This document shows, in pieces, positions 36,301 to 43,199 of a DNA stretch of 64,000 nucleotides. The position numbers were made by a program, and so were the translations under genes. Origin of the DNA: JAFDVL01 sp043783625 (lineage in GTDB: Bacteria; Acidobacteriota; Blastocatellia; RBC074); assembly GCA_043783625.1 (NCBI GenBank), contig JAYVZE010000200.1:41577-105576 (forward strand). The letters are read 5' to 3'. A model generated the notes under the pieces. The model did no database searches. It had not been told where the DNA came from and worked only from the letters and a program-made list of their open reading frames with translations. The stretch's first letter is position 1, and each line of letters begins with the position of its first letter.

Positions 36301-36419
36301 GTCACTGGATTAAACTTGCGCCATTCAGTGCGTAGCGTTTGAGCCACGTTGCCATTTTGGGCAGTCACAGAAAAGACGATCAGCAGGATGCTGGTCATAA
36401 CAAGAAACGATTTCTTCAT
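33330..36419 (-). CDS. Large secreted glycosidase, GH106-like (alpha-L-rhamnosidase type)
   Basis: 1029 residues. Signal peptide MKKSFLVMTSILLIVFSVTAQ. The opening WVRMNMPATADPAEIKNTVRQLHESGIAGIEIGQG and the long barrel (FIDSHSVDRGSPDELWT, RPEYESLFVGDEIDNY) followed by a jelly-roll tail (SLGEVFDTFTVTVNDKPVS, GRNTIAVRVATTLNN) match the GH106/PF17132 layout. Family members hydrolyse terminal alpha-L-rhamnose in pectic rhamnogalacturonan. A Pro/Gly-rich insertion (PPRGAAAPTGPPPGAGRGP) lies in the first 190 residues. AGGAATAG before the ATG supports the start. The family assignment is moderate because catalytic residues were not verified. Confidence 0.7.
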   Translation of the reverse strand: MKKSFLVMTSILLIVFSVTAQNGNVAQTLRTEWRKFNPVTPLTAATFAHPPAVDLPWVRMNMPATADPAEIKNTVRQLHESGIAGIEIGQGAYPNNDQLVALLTAANQLGVKVSLSHGPTVNPVGYSIDADHARKSLFVGKVAVNAGATFQGAVPPPTQTQGSRSGFGVAPPRGAAAPTGPPPGAGRGPQAKRANLIAVLAYRCVQTPCQATGSVQLDRSSVIDLTAIVTGKNQDGVLGATTAGELQWAAPTTPAGAQWMVIGFWSRGVFAQPDPFSEEGYAELINGLERELSPEVKVLLKANGGDIFIDSHSVDRGSPDELWTNKMAEEFSSRRHYPLMPNLPALFREIFDFNDGSAPRVREDFYAVRGDIWLEKQIAPLRQWARKYNNVLRVQVEGEANLTIPITDMVQATAAVDRPEYESLFVGDEIDNYLPMASANHMTGNSWYSTECCPTLNRNNAQTFQDAVIKMHRSFGGGITKLVYHVYPYRDGATWKWPGYHNFGAAGFSNAWGPRNPFWIDARTYNDYFARNQQVLTQGDAKTDVAVYMQNYLYPPSQSMKFRHWGDAKLQEAGYTRDYLNPNMLNLPNATVTGKRLAANGPAYKALILDSEQGPPTDPVKTAMPIEIARKILGFARAGLPIIVIGTPPDRTPGNKPEADATLKSVIDELLAERSVSRAAHESDVPEKLRALGVRPAAEPASPSSLLSLRRRDDATKTDYYFFYNQGIMSPPDEPTTLFEPAAGQPVEREVSLEGRGQPYLLDAWSGKITPIANYKTSGDRITFRLRLSRDNGMLIALSEQPNRFGGAAPALHVTQTTADEAVVEGNSIVIRAAKSGTYSTTLSNGRTVRSTIAAAPAALDLTKANWSLKVEDWQPANPYATTFGAAAVETRKTQSELDLKELKAWPEIPVLQNTSGIGVYTTSIELPSNWTKAHGARLSLGEVFDTFTVTVNDKPVSIDQLSAAGDIGAYLKPGRNTIAVRVATTLNNRLVKLDDDVAKRGIVQPYGLVGPVVLTPYVQAIVWQKTGK

Positions 36420-36430
36420 AGCTATTCCTA

Positions 36431-37393
36431 TTACGCGCCAAATTCTTTATAAAAATCTACGTCCCATTCGATTTCGCCCATCATAAATGGCGGCGGAGTT
36501 TGCATCCAGATCATTGTGCCGAAGCGAAACTCCCATTCGCGCGGCGTCCAGTTGTCATCCAGATAATCGGTGTCTGTGCCGTATTCCGCTTCACCTCCGG
36601 CGGGACATTTCCAGTAGGAAAATAACGCGGACGAAATGCGATGACGACCAGTTCCTAAAAATCCCGGTTCATAACCGTTACGCATCAAAATATTCGCGCC
36701 GATCATCAATTCGTCAATGTCTTCAACGCCGAAATTCGAATGATGAAAACGCGGCACGCCGCCAACGCCGGGCGTGTTGTAATCCATCAAAAATAAATTG
36801 TGATGTTCGTACGCGCCATCCGCTCGCAAATACATGCCAATTCCCTTTTGATGATCGCTTAAACGAAAGCCGAGCCGTTCGCGGAAAAACGCCGTCGAGG
36901 CTTTGTAATCGGCTACACCAAAGACGACGTGATTGAAGGTTTTCGGCAAGGCGCGTCTGCGCCATTTGCGAAACTGATTCAGGCGATTGATATTGCCGGA
37001 CGAATTAATCGGGTCAGGTGCGGAGGTGACTTTCTTGCGGTTGAAAATTTTCAAGCCTAATGCCATTCCACAATCGGAAAGAAAATGCGCGACGCCGTCG
37101 CCATCGCGGACGACTTCGCGGTCGCGTGATAAATCATTGACAAGGCGATCAAGACTCGCTTCGGAATCTACCCCCCAGATCGTTTCTTTGACGCCCGCGC
37201 CAACATATTTCGAGGCGGGAATCGAAGGGTCATTAAGCAGACGCAAAATTACATTCGAGCCTTCTTCCAATTTGAAGTGGCTTTCTGATTCGGTCTTATC
37301 CAGTAATGGCAAGCCAAAATCCAGAAAGAATTTGGTGCTTTTTTCTAAATCTTCGACACCGTAAAGGGCGGTTTCAATTCCGATAATCGGCAT
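36431..37393 (-). CDS. Two-domain VOC protein, extradiol-dioxygenase-like
   Basis: 320 residues, two glyoxalase/VOC modules. The C-terminal module keeps the 2-His-1-Glu iron triad spacing of type-I extradiol dioxygenases: H155 (KTFNHVVFGV), H217/H218 (RFHHSNFGV) and E270 (GEAEYGTD). The first module lacks these residues, as usual. A ring-cleaving dioxygenase acting on a catechol is the best guess; a glyoxalase-type enzyme cannot be excluded. AAGGAG precedes the ATG by about ten bases. Eleven bases separate it from the GH106-like gene. Confidence 0.8.
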   Translation of the reverse strand: MPIIGIETALYGVEDLEKSTKFFLDFGLPLLDKTESESHFKLEEGSNVILRLLNDPSIPASKYVGAGVKETIWGVDSEASLDRLVNDLSRDREVVRDGDGVAHFLSDCGMALGLKIFNRKKVTSAPDPINSSGNINRLNQFRKWRRRALPKTFNHVVFGVADYKASTAFFRERLGFRLSDHQKGIGMYLRADGAYEHHNLFLMDYNTPGVGGVPRFHHSNFGVEDIDELMIGANILMRNGYEPGFLGTGRHRISSALFSYWKCPAGGEAEYGTDTDYLDDNWTPREWEFRFGTMIWMQTPPPFMMGEIEWDVDFYKEFGA

Positions 37394-37416
37394 GATTTTA
37401 TTGCTCCTTATTTTTT

Positions 37417-37438
37417 ACAATTGAAAAAAGTGAATTGT
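37417..37438 (+). promoter_or_regulatory. Putative autoregulatory operator of the toxin-antitoxin pair
   Basis: ACAATT (37417-37422) and AATTGT (37433-37438) form an inverted repeat that overlaps the -35 element. Ribbon-helix-helix antitoxins commonly repress their own promoter at such sites; binding here is inferred. Confidence 0.45.
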
Positions 37439-37448
37439 TTACTATAAT
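37421..37448 (+). promoter_or_regulatory. Sigma70-type promoter driving the antitoxin
   Basis: TTGAAA (37421-37426), 16-base spacer, TATAAT (37443-37448). This is a near-consensus vegetative promoter. The predicted transcription start falls at or next to the antitoxin ATG at 37456, so the message would have almost no leader. Confidence 0.65.
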
Positions 37449-37455
37449 AAATAAT

Positions 37456-37695
37456 ATGAAAACTATTGCAATTACTATTGAAGAAACCATGTTATTACGG
37501 ATTGACCGTTTGGTTTCACGCAAGACAGATGACACGCGGAATCGCTCACAAATTATCCGGCAAGCTGTCGCCAAATTTGTCGAACAACGCGAACAACAGG
37601 ATGAAGAAACACGCGAACGCGAAATCTTTCAGCGTCACCGCCAGCGTCTGGCTCGCCAAGCCGACGCCCTCGTCAAGGAGCAATCCAAAATATGA
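37456..37695 (+). CDS. Ribbon-helix-helix antitoxin
   Basis: 79 residues from ATG 37456; an in-frame TTG 21 bases upstream lies inside the promoter and was rejected. The N-terminal MKTIAITIEETMLLRIDRLV is the beta-strand/helix of an RHH DNA-binding fold, followed by NRSQIIRQAVAKFVEQRE. The highly charged tail (QDEETREREIFQRHRQRL) is the toxin-binding part. There is no Shine-Dalgarno sequence, consistent with a leaderless mRNA. Stop and toxin start overlap as ATGA. Confidence 0.83.
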   Translation: MKTIAITIEETMLLRIDRLVSRKTDDTRNRSQIIRQAVAKFVEQREQQDEETREREIFQRHRQRLARQADALVKEQSKI

Positions 37696-38024
37696 AACGT
37701 GGCGAAATTTATCGCTCCCGGGAAAAAATTCCTGAGCGCGGATACAAACCCAGCTTTTATGTCGTTGTTTCGCGTAATTTTGTGGCGGACAACGAAGATA
37801 TTTCCACTGTCGTTTGCGCTCCTGTTTACAGTGAACTACTCGGGCTTAGAAGCGAAGTGGAACTTGGCAGCGAAGAGGGTCTACCACATGATAGTGCGAT
37901 TCGTTGCGATTTTTTGACGCTCATTTTCAAGCACAAATTAACGCATTTTATTGGAACTCTTTCCCCTGAAAAATTCAAAGAACTAAATCACGCCTTGTGC
38001 TATGCGTTAGAATTGGATAGATAA
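37692..38024 (+). CDS. MazF/PemK-family toxin (endoribonuclease)
   Basis: 110 residues. PemK/MazF signature: MKRGEIYRSREKI, KPSFYVVVSRN, VVCAPVYSELLGLRSEV, DSAIRCDFLTLIFKHKL and FIGTLSPEKFKELNHAL. Members cleave single-stranded RNA at short sequences and are neutralised by the cognate RHH antitoxin encoded immediately upstream. It sits on the plus strand between two minus-strand catabolic genes, with an independent promoter, so it looks like a separately inserted addiction module. It converges with the FAH-family gene at 38046, leaving a 21-base gap. Confidence 0.87.
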   Translation: MKRGEIYRSREKIPERGYKPSFYVVVSRNFVADNEDISTVVCAPVYSELLGLRSEVELGSEEGLPHDSAIRCDFLTLIFKHKLTHFIGTLSPEKFKELNHALCYALELDR

Positions 38025-38045
38025 ATTTTTTACTCAACTCCAACT

Positions 38046-39023
38046 CTATATTTTTTCTTTTTCGCAAACATTGCGCTGCATTCCCAGTCCCGTAATCGTC
38101 GTTTCAACCACATCGCCTTCCTGCAAAAATCGTTTGTAATGCGTGCCGTTGCCCGCCGGCGAACCCGTACAAATCACATCGCCCGGCCACAATTCAACGA
38201 GACTCGACAAATATTCAATCTGCCGCGCAATATCGAAAATCATGTCCGCCGTGCTTTCGTCCTGTTTGATTTCGCCGTTGAGTTTCAGCGTGAGTTGCAG
38301 GTCTTGCGGATTCGGCACAAACGCCGCAGGCACTAAATATGGACCGAACGGCAAATATGTTGGAGAGCCTTTCGCGGCTACCCAATCGCTGCCCATCGCT
38401 TTGACAGCATCGCGGCGAAAGACGTGATCGCGGTTTGTGATGTCATTGACGATGCTGTATCCCGCGACGTAATTCATCGCCTCGGATTTTTTTACGTGAC
38501 GCGCTTTGCGACCAATGATGACAGCCAGTTCAAGTTCCCAGTCAGGAGCTTTCGCGTGCGGCGGCAAGACGATGATGTCGTACGCTCCGGTGACAACGGA
38601 AACAGGTTTCGAGAACATATACGGAAATCCGTTCTCAGCCCGATCATCCATCATCTTCGTCGCCCAGACTCGACGTTCTTCCATGGTCATGTTTTCCGTC
38701 GCAGGGCCGCCGCCTTCGTCCACAATTAAATCAATGACGTGCTTTTTATAATTCGCACCGGAACAAAAAATCTGGCGCGGCAAATTAACCGGGGGATGAA
38801 TTTTTAATGACTCCAACGAAATTGCGTTTTCTGAGACGGAGGCAATTTGCTCCAACAGCGCGGCAAAATTCGCGTCCCAATTTTCCAGCAATGAAAGAAT
38901 TGAACCGGCTTCCATCAGACCGGAAAAAGCCCGTAGCGGAATGACCTGTTGAGCTATCACGACGGCGGGAAAAGGTTGAGTCCCCGCTTGAGAAAATGTG
39001 CCTAATGCAAATTGAGTTGCCAT
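38046..39023 (-). CDS. FAH-family hydrolase/isomerase (2-keto-acid catabolism)
   Basis: 325 residues. Core FAH-domain motifs: FCSGANYKKH (87-95 region), YMFSKPVSVV, APDWELELAVIIGRKA (metal ligands E163, E165), VNDITNRD and GDVICTGSPAGNG near the end. Length and the SGANYKKH motif match 2-hydroxyhepta-2,4-diene-1,7-dioate isomerase / acylpyruvase-like enzymes of meta-cleavage routes. No signal peptide, so cytosolic. It may have been adjacent to the VOC dioxygenase before the toxin-antitoxin pair came between them. Distinct from the FAH paralogue beside boxB. Confidence 0.85.
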   Translation of the reverse strand: MATQFALGTFSQAGTQPFPAVVIAQQVIPLRAFSGLMEAGSILSLLENWDANFAALLEQIASVSENAISLESLKIHPPVNLPRQIFCSGANYKKHVIDLIVDEGGGPATENMTMEERRVWATKMMDDRAENGFPYMFSKPVSVVTGAYDIIVLPPHAKAPDWELELAVIIGRKARHVKKSEAMNYVAGYSIVNDITNRDHVFRRDAVKAMGSDWVAAKGSPTYLPFGPYLVPAAFVPNPQDLQLTLKLNGEIKQDESTADMIFDIARQIEYLSSLVELWPGDVICTGSPAGNGTHYKRFLQEGDVVETTITGLGMQRNVCEKEKI

Positions 39024-39036
39024 AATTTTTATCTGT

Positions 39037-40305
39037 TTACTTCACGCGCCGGGCGACGAATTCTTCAGTGCCAAAATCGCCGACTTTGCGCACGAATTTA
39101 ATTTCATCACCTGTGCGTTGACCTTTGTATTCAACGCGGATCGACGTATCCATCATCTCGACAAAAGTGATTTCGTCGCCTTTGACTATGCCATCTTGAA
39201 TGGTTGCTGCGCCGAATTGCGAATTGATCGCTTTGCCCGTCAGTCGCCCGCCATCCATATTAAATTCAAAGGTGTATTCCATGTTCCCGACTGGCGTTTG
39301 AATCGAAGCTTTCCATTGCCCACTTTGCGCGGCAGGCGCAGGCACAGTTGATGAAGCTGTGATTGCAGGGCAATCAGGAAACATAATTTGCGCGGTTTGG
39401 AAAAGATTGCGCCGCCAGTTCGCCCATTCGTGACCACCATCGCTCAGCACCCAGAAATTGCGGATGCCATATTTATTGATGATCGCCATGACCTTCTGCC
39501 CATTCTTCAAGGCAATATCAGTTTCGCCTTGCGACATATAAAACGGCACACGAAATTGATCGTTGAATTTTGGGTCTTTGAAAGTCTCCGCAAAGTTTTC
39601 CTCGAATTGTTTGAGCGCGTCTTCGCTCACATGACCGGAGCTGTAGACATACAATTCGCTAAATGTATCCAGATGCGGCAGTCCTGTGTGCATCACGACG
39701 AATCCGCCCATTGACAGTCCCGCCAAAGCGCGATTTTCACGACTTGCTTTCGTGCGATAGGCTTTGTCTACAGCGGGGATAATATCCTTCAAATATTCCT
39801 GCGTGCAGGCGTCGTCTTTGCCGGGAGCCGATGGCGTAGCACTGGCAATTCCTTTAGTGCTTGGCATCACGACGATCATCGGCTTGGCTTTGCCCGCCGC
39901 AATCAGATTGTCCAGAATGCTACCCGCATTACCGCCGTTTTTCGGATCACTTGAAGACCATTTGGAATCATCATCGCCACCACCGTGATTCAGATACAGC
40001 ACCGGATAACGCGCACTGGAATTTTTTTCATAATCAGGCGGCAGATAAATGTGCATTCGCTTGTCCACGCCAGCGTAGTTTTTGTAATTCACCTGTTCGA
40101 CTTTACCGTGCGGGACTTCGGTTTTGGCAAAGAATGAAGCGTCCGCGTACGTTGGCAACGCAGACAGAATCGGCAGCGGACACACGCCTTTTTTTGGCGG
40201 ATCCATGCGCGGACGATTGGCGGGGGGTGCATTTTGAGCCAGTGTTGACAGGCTAATGCAAGCAATCACAAAGAAAAGACTTAAAAATCTGTGGTAAAAA
40301 GTCAT
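39037..40305 (-). CDS. Esterase D/CE1-type esterase with C-terminal beta domain
   Basis: 422 residues. Signal peptide ends STLAQ. Esterase-D domain to about residue 320: YLPPDYEKN, YLNHGGGDDDSKW, nucleophile LAGLSMGGF (S198) and His in SDGGHEWANWRRNL. After a short Pro/Ala linker, residues 329-422 form a lipocalin-like or beta-sheet domain (GQWKASIQTPVGNMEYTF to FGTEEFVARRVK) that is closely related to the stand-alone protein encoded next door. The domain may bind an acyl chain or the substrate. Likely feruloyl/acetyl esterase activity, exported. Confidence 0.85.
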   Translation of the reverse strand: MTFYHRFLSLFFVIACISLSTLAQNAPPANRPRMDPPKKGVCPLPILSALPTYADASFFAKTEVPHGKVEQVNYKNYAGVDKRMHIYLPPDYEKNSSARYPVLYLNHGGGDDDSKWSSSDPKNGGNAGSILDNLIAAGKAKPMIVVMPSTKGIASATPSAPGKDDACTQEYLKDIIPAVDKAYRTKASRENRALAGLSMGGFVVMHTGLPHLDTFSELYVYSSGHVSEDALKQFEENFAETFKDPKFNDQFRVPFYMSQGETDIALKNGQKVMAIINKYGIRNFWVLSDGGHEWANWRRNLFQTAQIMFPDCPAITASSTVPAPAAQSGQWKASIQTPVGNMEYTFEFNMDGGRLTGKAINSQFGAATIQDGIVKGDEITFVEMMDTSIRVEYKGQRTGDEIKFVRKVGDFGTEEFVARRVK

Positions 40306-40350
40306 TAGAAATGGTTCCTATAATTTAATTACAACTGTCTTTTTCAGGTA

Positions 40351-40719
40351 TTATTTCACTCGTTTGGCAACAAATTCTTCCGTCCCGAATTCGCCAACTT
40401 GCCGCGTGAATTTAATTTCATCGCCAGCAACCTTGCCTTTGTACTCAATGCGAATGGCAGCGCCGTTAAATTCAACATTCTCGATAAAGGTGATTTCATC
40501 ATCTTTGAATTTACCGCCGATGATCTCAATGTCGCCAAACTGTGATTTCGCTTTGCCTGTCAGCTTTTCGCCTTCGACTTTGAACGTGTAGGTGTACGGC
40601 ATATCGCCGATCTGCGTACTGATCGTCGTCGTCCAGTTGCCGTTGACATCTCCTGCCAACATAGACGTGATGAAAACAAACAAGAACCCGGCTAACAAAA
40701 TAGTATTACGATGAAACAT
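40351..40719 (-). CDS. Stand-alone secreted beta-domain protein, paralogue of the neighbouring esterase's tail
   Basis: 122 residues from ATG 40719, where AGGAG and a signal peptide (MFHRNTILLAGFLFVFITS) occur; longer in-frame upstream codons were rejected. The mature protein (GNWTTTISTQIGDMPYTY, KLTGKAKSQFGD, DEITFIE, IRIEYKGK, GDEIKFTRQ, FGTEEFVAKRVK) aligns end to end with residues 329-422 of the esterase 45 bases downstream; more than half of positions are identical. This shows recent duplication of one domain. Function is unknown; a small ligand-binding or enzyme-stabilising role is only a guess. Confidence 0.8.
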   Translation of the reverse strand: MFHRNTILLAGFLFVFITSMLAGDVNGNWTTTISTQIGDMPYTYTFKVEGEKLTGKAKSQFGDIEIIGGKFKDDEITFIENVEFNGAAIRIEYKGKVAGDEIKFTRQVGEFGTEEFVAKRVK

Positions 40720-40847
40720 TAGATTTCTCCTGCGAAAGCGAGTCAGAAATTTCACACCATCAAAGGCTGCGCAGCACTCGTTTCGAGACATTAACAATTT
40801 GAAGTTTTGGTAAATGGAACAACCAGTCAAGCATATAGCACGCTTCT

Positions 40848-40873
40848 CATAATCTGGAAAATCGCTTATTATG
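40848..40873. promoter_or_regulatory. Putative LysR-binding palindrome
   Basis: CATAAT (40848-40853) and ATTATG (40868-40873), 14 bases apart, form an inverted repeat between the divergent beta-domain gene and the LysR gene. Its position, 40 bases before the LysR start, is where self-regulating LysR proteins usually bind. Confidence 0.4.
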
Positions 40874-40913
40874 ATACCTATCTATCACCTTTCCAGATAC
40901 CTGAGAGAACTCT

Positions 40914-41906
40914 ATGGACTTACGCGGTCTTGATCTGAATTTACTGGTCGTACTGGACGCTTTACTGACCGAGAAGAATGTCACGCATGCCGGACAACGG
41001 ATTCACATGAGTCAATCGGCAACAAGTGGCGCACTGGCTCGCTTACGGGTATTTTTCCACGATGAACTATTAATCTTAACGGGTCGTTCTATGAGACTGA
41101 CTCCATTAGCGCAAAGCCTGGTCAAACCCATCCGCGACATCATGCTGCAAATACAGGCAACCGTAGCGGCGACAGCAGAATTTGATCCCGCGACTGCCGT
41201 ACGAAAATTCACGATTATGGGGTCGGATTATGTTATGACCGTTCTCATGCCCGACGTGTTGCAACGCCTGGAAAACGAAGCTCCCGGCATTACATTTGAA
41301 TTACGTCAGACCGCCAACACCCATCAGGATTTATTGAATCGTGGCGAAATTGATTTTGTTCTGATGCCTGATATTTTCACCACTGACGATCATCCCAAAG
41401 AAATCTTATTTGAAGACACGCACACCTGCGTCGTCTGGAATCAGAATTCACTGGTCGGCGAGAACATTTCTTTTGAACAATACTTATCCATGGGTCATGT
41501 CAGCATGGTTTTCGATCACGGACGTAATCCTAGTTTTGAAGAATGGTTTCTCAAAAATTTTGGTTATGCGCGCCGGATCGAAATCATCGTTCCCGCTTTC
41601 ACGTTAATCCCTGCGATGATCGTTGGCACGAATCGCATCGCTACTTTGCATACAAGACTCGCGCAATTGTATGCAAAATATTTACCGTTGCGACTGGTAC
41701 AATTTCCGATTGAAATTCCCAAACTGGCGGAAGCGATGCAATGGCACAAATATCAAGACCTTGATCCCGGCTGCATCTGGCTACGCGGCATTTTGAAAGA
41801 AACGGCTGAGCGATTGCAGCCACTGGCGACTTCCCCGAAACAACCTGAATCTCGCGTTGGCAAAGTAAAACGCATGTCGCACAATGTCGGTCCGCGACTC
41901 TCATAA
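40914..41906 (+). CDS. LysR-type transcriptional regulator, NodD/NahR-like
   Basis: 330 residues. N-terminal winged HTH MDLRGLDLNLLVVLDALL, with helix 2-3 HMSQSATSGALARLR, followed by a linker helix and a substrate-binding domain (FTIMGSDYVMTVLMPDVL, IDFVLMPDIF). The start and the RLTPLAQSL linker resemble NodD/NahR/LinR proteins, which sense flavonoids, salicylate or chlorinated aromatics. It could control the aldo/keto reductase 25 bases downstream, the divergent esterase genes, or both. Confidence 0.88.
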   Translation: MDLRGLDLNLLVVLDALLTEKNVTHAGQRIHMSQSATSGALARLRVFFHDELLILTGRSMRLTPLAQSLVKPIRDIMLQIQATVAATAEFDPATAVRKFTIMGSDYVMTVLMPDVLQRLENEAPGITFELRQTANTHQDLLNRGEIDFVLMPDIFTTDDHPKEILFEDTHTCVVWNQNSLVGENISFEQYLSMGHVSMVFDHGRNPSFEEWFLKNFGYARRIEIIVPAFTLIPAMIVGTNRIATLHTRLAQLYAKYLPLRLVQFPIEIPKLAEAMQWHKYQDLDPGCIWLRGILKETAERLQPLATSPKQPESRVGKVKRMSHNVGPRLS

Positions 41907-41931
41907 ATCAGCATGATAATCTCTTAAAATT

Positions 41932-42906
41932 ATGGACTACATTAACCTTGGAAATACCGGTACAAAAGTGACGCGCCTCTGCCTCGGGATGATGACGTAC
42001 GGCTCAAAATCATGGCGCAAATGGGTACTCGAAGAAGAAGAGAGTCGCCCTTTTATCAAACGCGCATTGGAACTTGGTTTTAATTTTTTTGACACGGCGG
42101 ATATGTATTCGCTGGGCGTCAGCGAAGAAATTTTGGGCAACGCGCTGAAAGAATTTAACGTCCCGCGTGATCGTGTCGTCCTTGCCACCAAAGTTTTTAA
42201 TCCAATGGGCGAAGACCCGAATAATTGTGGACTTTCGCGCAAACATATTTTTCATTCGATTGATGAAAGCCTGCGCCGCTTGAAAACGGATTATGTTGAT
42301 TTGTATCAAATTCACCGCTTCGATAATTCGACGCCGATTGAAGAAACATTGATCGCACTACACGATTTGGTGAAAGCAGGAAAAGTTTTATACCTCGGCG
42401 CATCCACGATGCCCGCGTGGAAATTTGCGAAGTTGCTTTATACCGCAGATAAGCTGGGATTGACGCGATTTGTGACGATGCAGAATCACTACAATTTAAT
42501 TTACCGTGAAGAAGAACGCGAAATGATTCCGTTGTGCCGCGCTGAAAAAATTGGGTTAATTCCCTACTCGCCACTGGCGCGCGGCTTCGTCGCAGGCAAT
42601 CGCACGAAAGAAAATTTTGGCGAAACGATTCGTGCGAAGACGGATGATTTATCGCAGAAATTTTATTATCAACCTTCCGATTTTACCGTCGTCGAACGCA
42701 TCACCGAAATTGCCAAAAATCGCGGTGTCCCGAATGCGCAGATAGCTTTGGCGTGGGTCTTAGCACAGCCAGGAATCACCGCTCCAATTATCGGAGCCAG
42801 CAAAATGAATCATCTTGAAGACGCCGCGAAAGCGTTGGAATTGAAATTATCGCAGGAAGAATTGAAGGCGTTGAGCGAAGTGTATGAACCGCATCGGGCG
42901 CAGTAA
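41932..42906 (+). CDS. Aldo/keto reductase
   Basis: 324 residues, whole TIM-barrel AKR. Catalytic tetrad positions are visible: D54 and Y59 in FDTADMYSLG, K87 in VVLATKVFN and H128 in LYQIHRFDN. Cofactor segment PYSPLARGF and GASKMNHL near the end. Predicted NADPH-dependent carbonyl reductase, AKR11/YajO-like. It lies downstream of the LysR gene in the same orientation and is followed by a hairpin terminator, so the two probably form a two-gene operon. Physiological substrate unknown; aromatic aldehydes are plausible. Confidence 0.9.
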   Translation: MDYINLGNTGTKVTRLCLGMMTYGSKSWRKWVLEEEESRPFIKRALELGFNFFDTADMYSLGVSEEILGNALKEFNVPRDRVVLATKVFNPMGEDPNNCGLSRKHIFHSIDESLRRLKTDYVDLYQIHRFDNSTPIEETLIALHDLVKAGKVLYLGASTMPAWKFAKLLYTADKLGLTRFVTMQNHYNLIYREEEREMIPLCRAEKIGLIPYSPLARGFVAGNRTKENFGETIRAKTDDLSQKFYYQPSDFTVVERITEIAKNRGVPNAQIALAWVLAQPGITAPIIGASKMNHLEDAAKALELKLSQEELKALSEVYEPHRAQ

Positions 42907-42909
42907 GAT

Positions 42910-42930
42910 GCGCATGTTCAATGCGCTTTT
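42910..42930 (+). terminator. Intrinsic terminator of the LysR-AKR operon
   Basis: GCGCAT (42910-42915) and ATGCGC (42921-42926) around GTTCA, followed by TTTT. It begins directly after the aldo/keto reductase stop codon. Confidence 0.65.
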
Positions 42931-43056
42931 GCCTTAATCGTCTAAAAATAGCTACTCGTAACACGCTACACTTTTTATGCAAGAAGACTGGCATCCTCAT
43001 ATTTGGATGGGTAGTTATAAAACAGTAAGGCTCTTTCGTTTTTGTCGTCGTAGTCT

Positions 43057-43143
43057 CTACTTCCACTCACCCTGCATCACGGACGCCGACCAATAATAGG
43101 GCGACTACCATTGCTGCTGCTTCCACATTTCAATTTGGGCGGC
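43057..43143 (-). pseudogene. Fossil C-terminus of a CHAT-domain gene (copy A)
   Basis: Minus-strand reading of 29 codons gives AAQIEMWKQQQW, a stop, then SPYYWSASVMQGEWK and a terminal stop. This is the conserved end of the CHAT fold, where the intact neighbour reads PYYWAPFILIGNWK. One in-frame stop and loss of everything upstream mark it as a pseudogene remnant. It lies just downstream of the intact CHAT gene. Confidence 0.75.
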
Positions 43144-43199
43144 GCACGGTCGTTGACGTTCCATAAACTGATCATGCTGCGGGCAGCTCTTCTTCAAGC

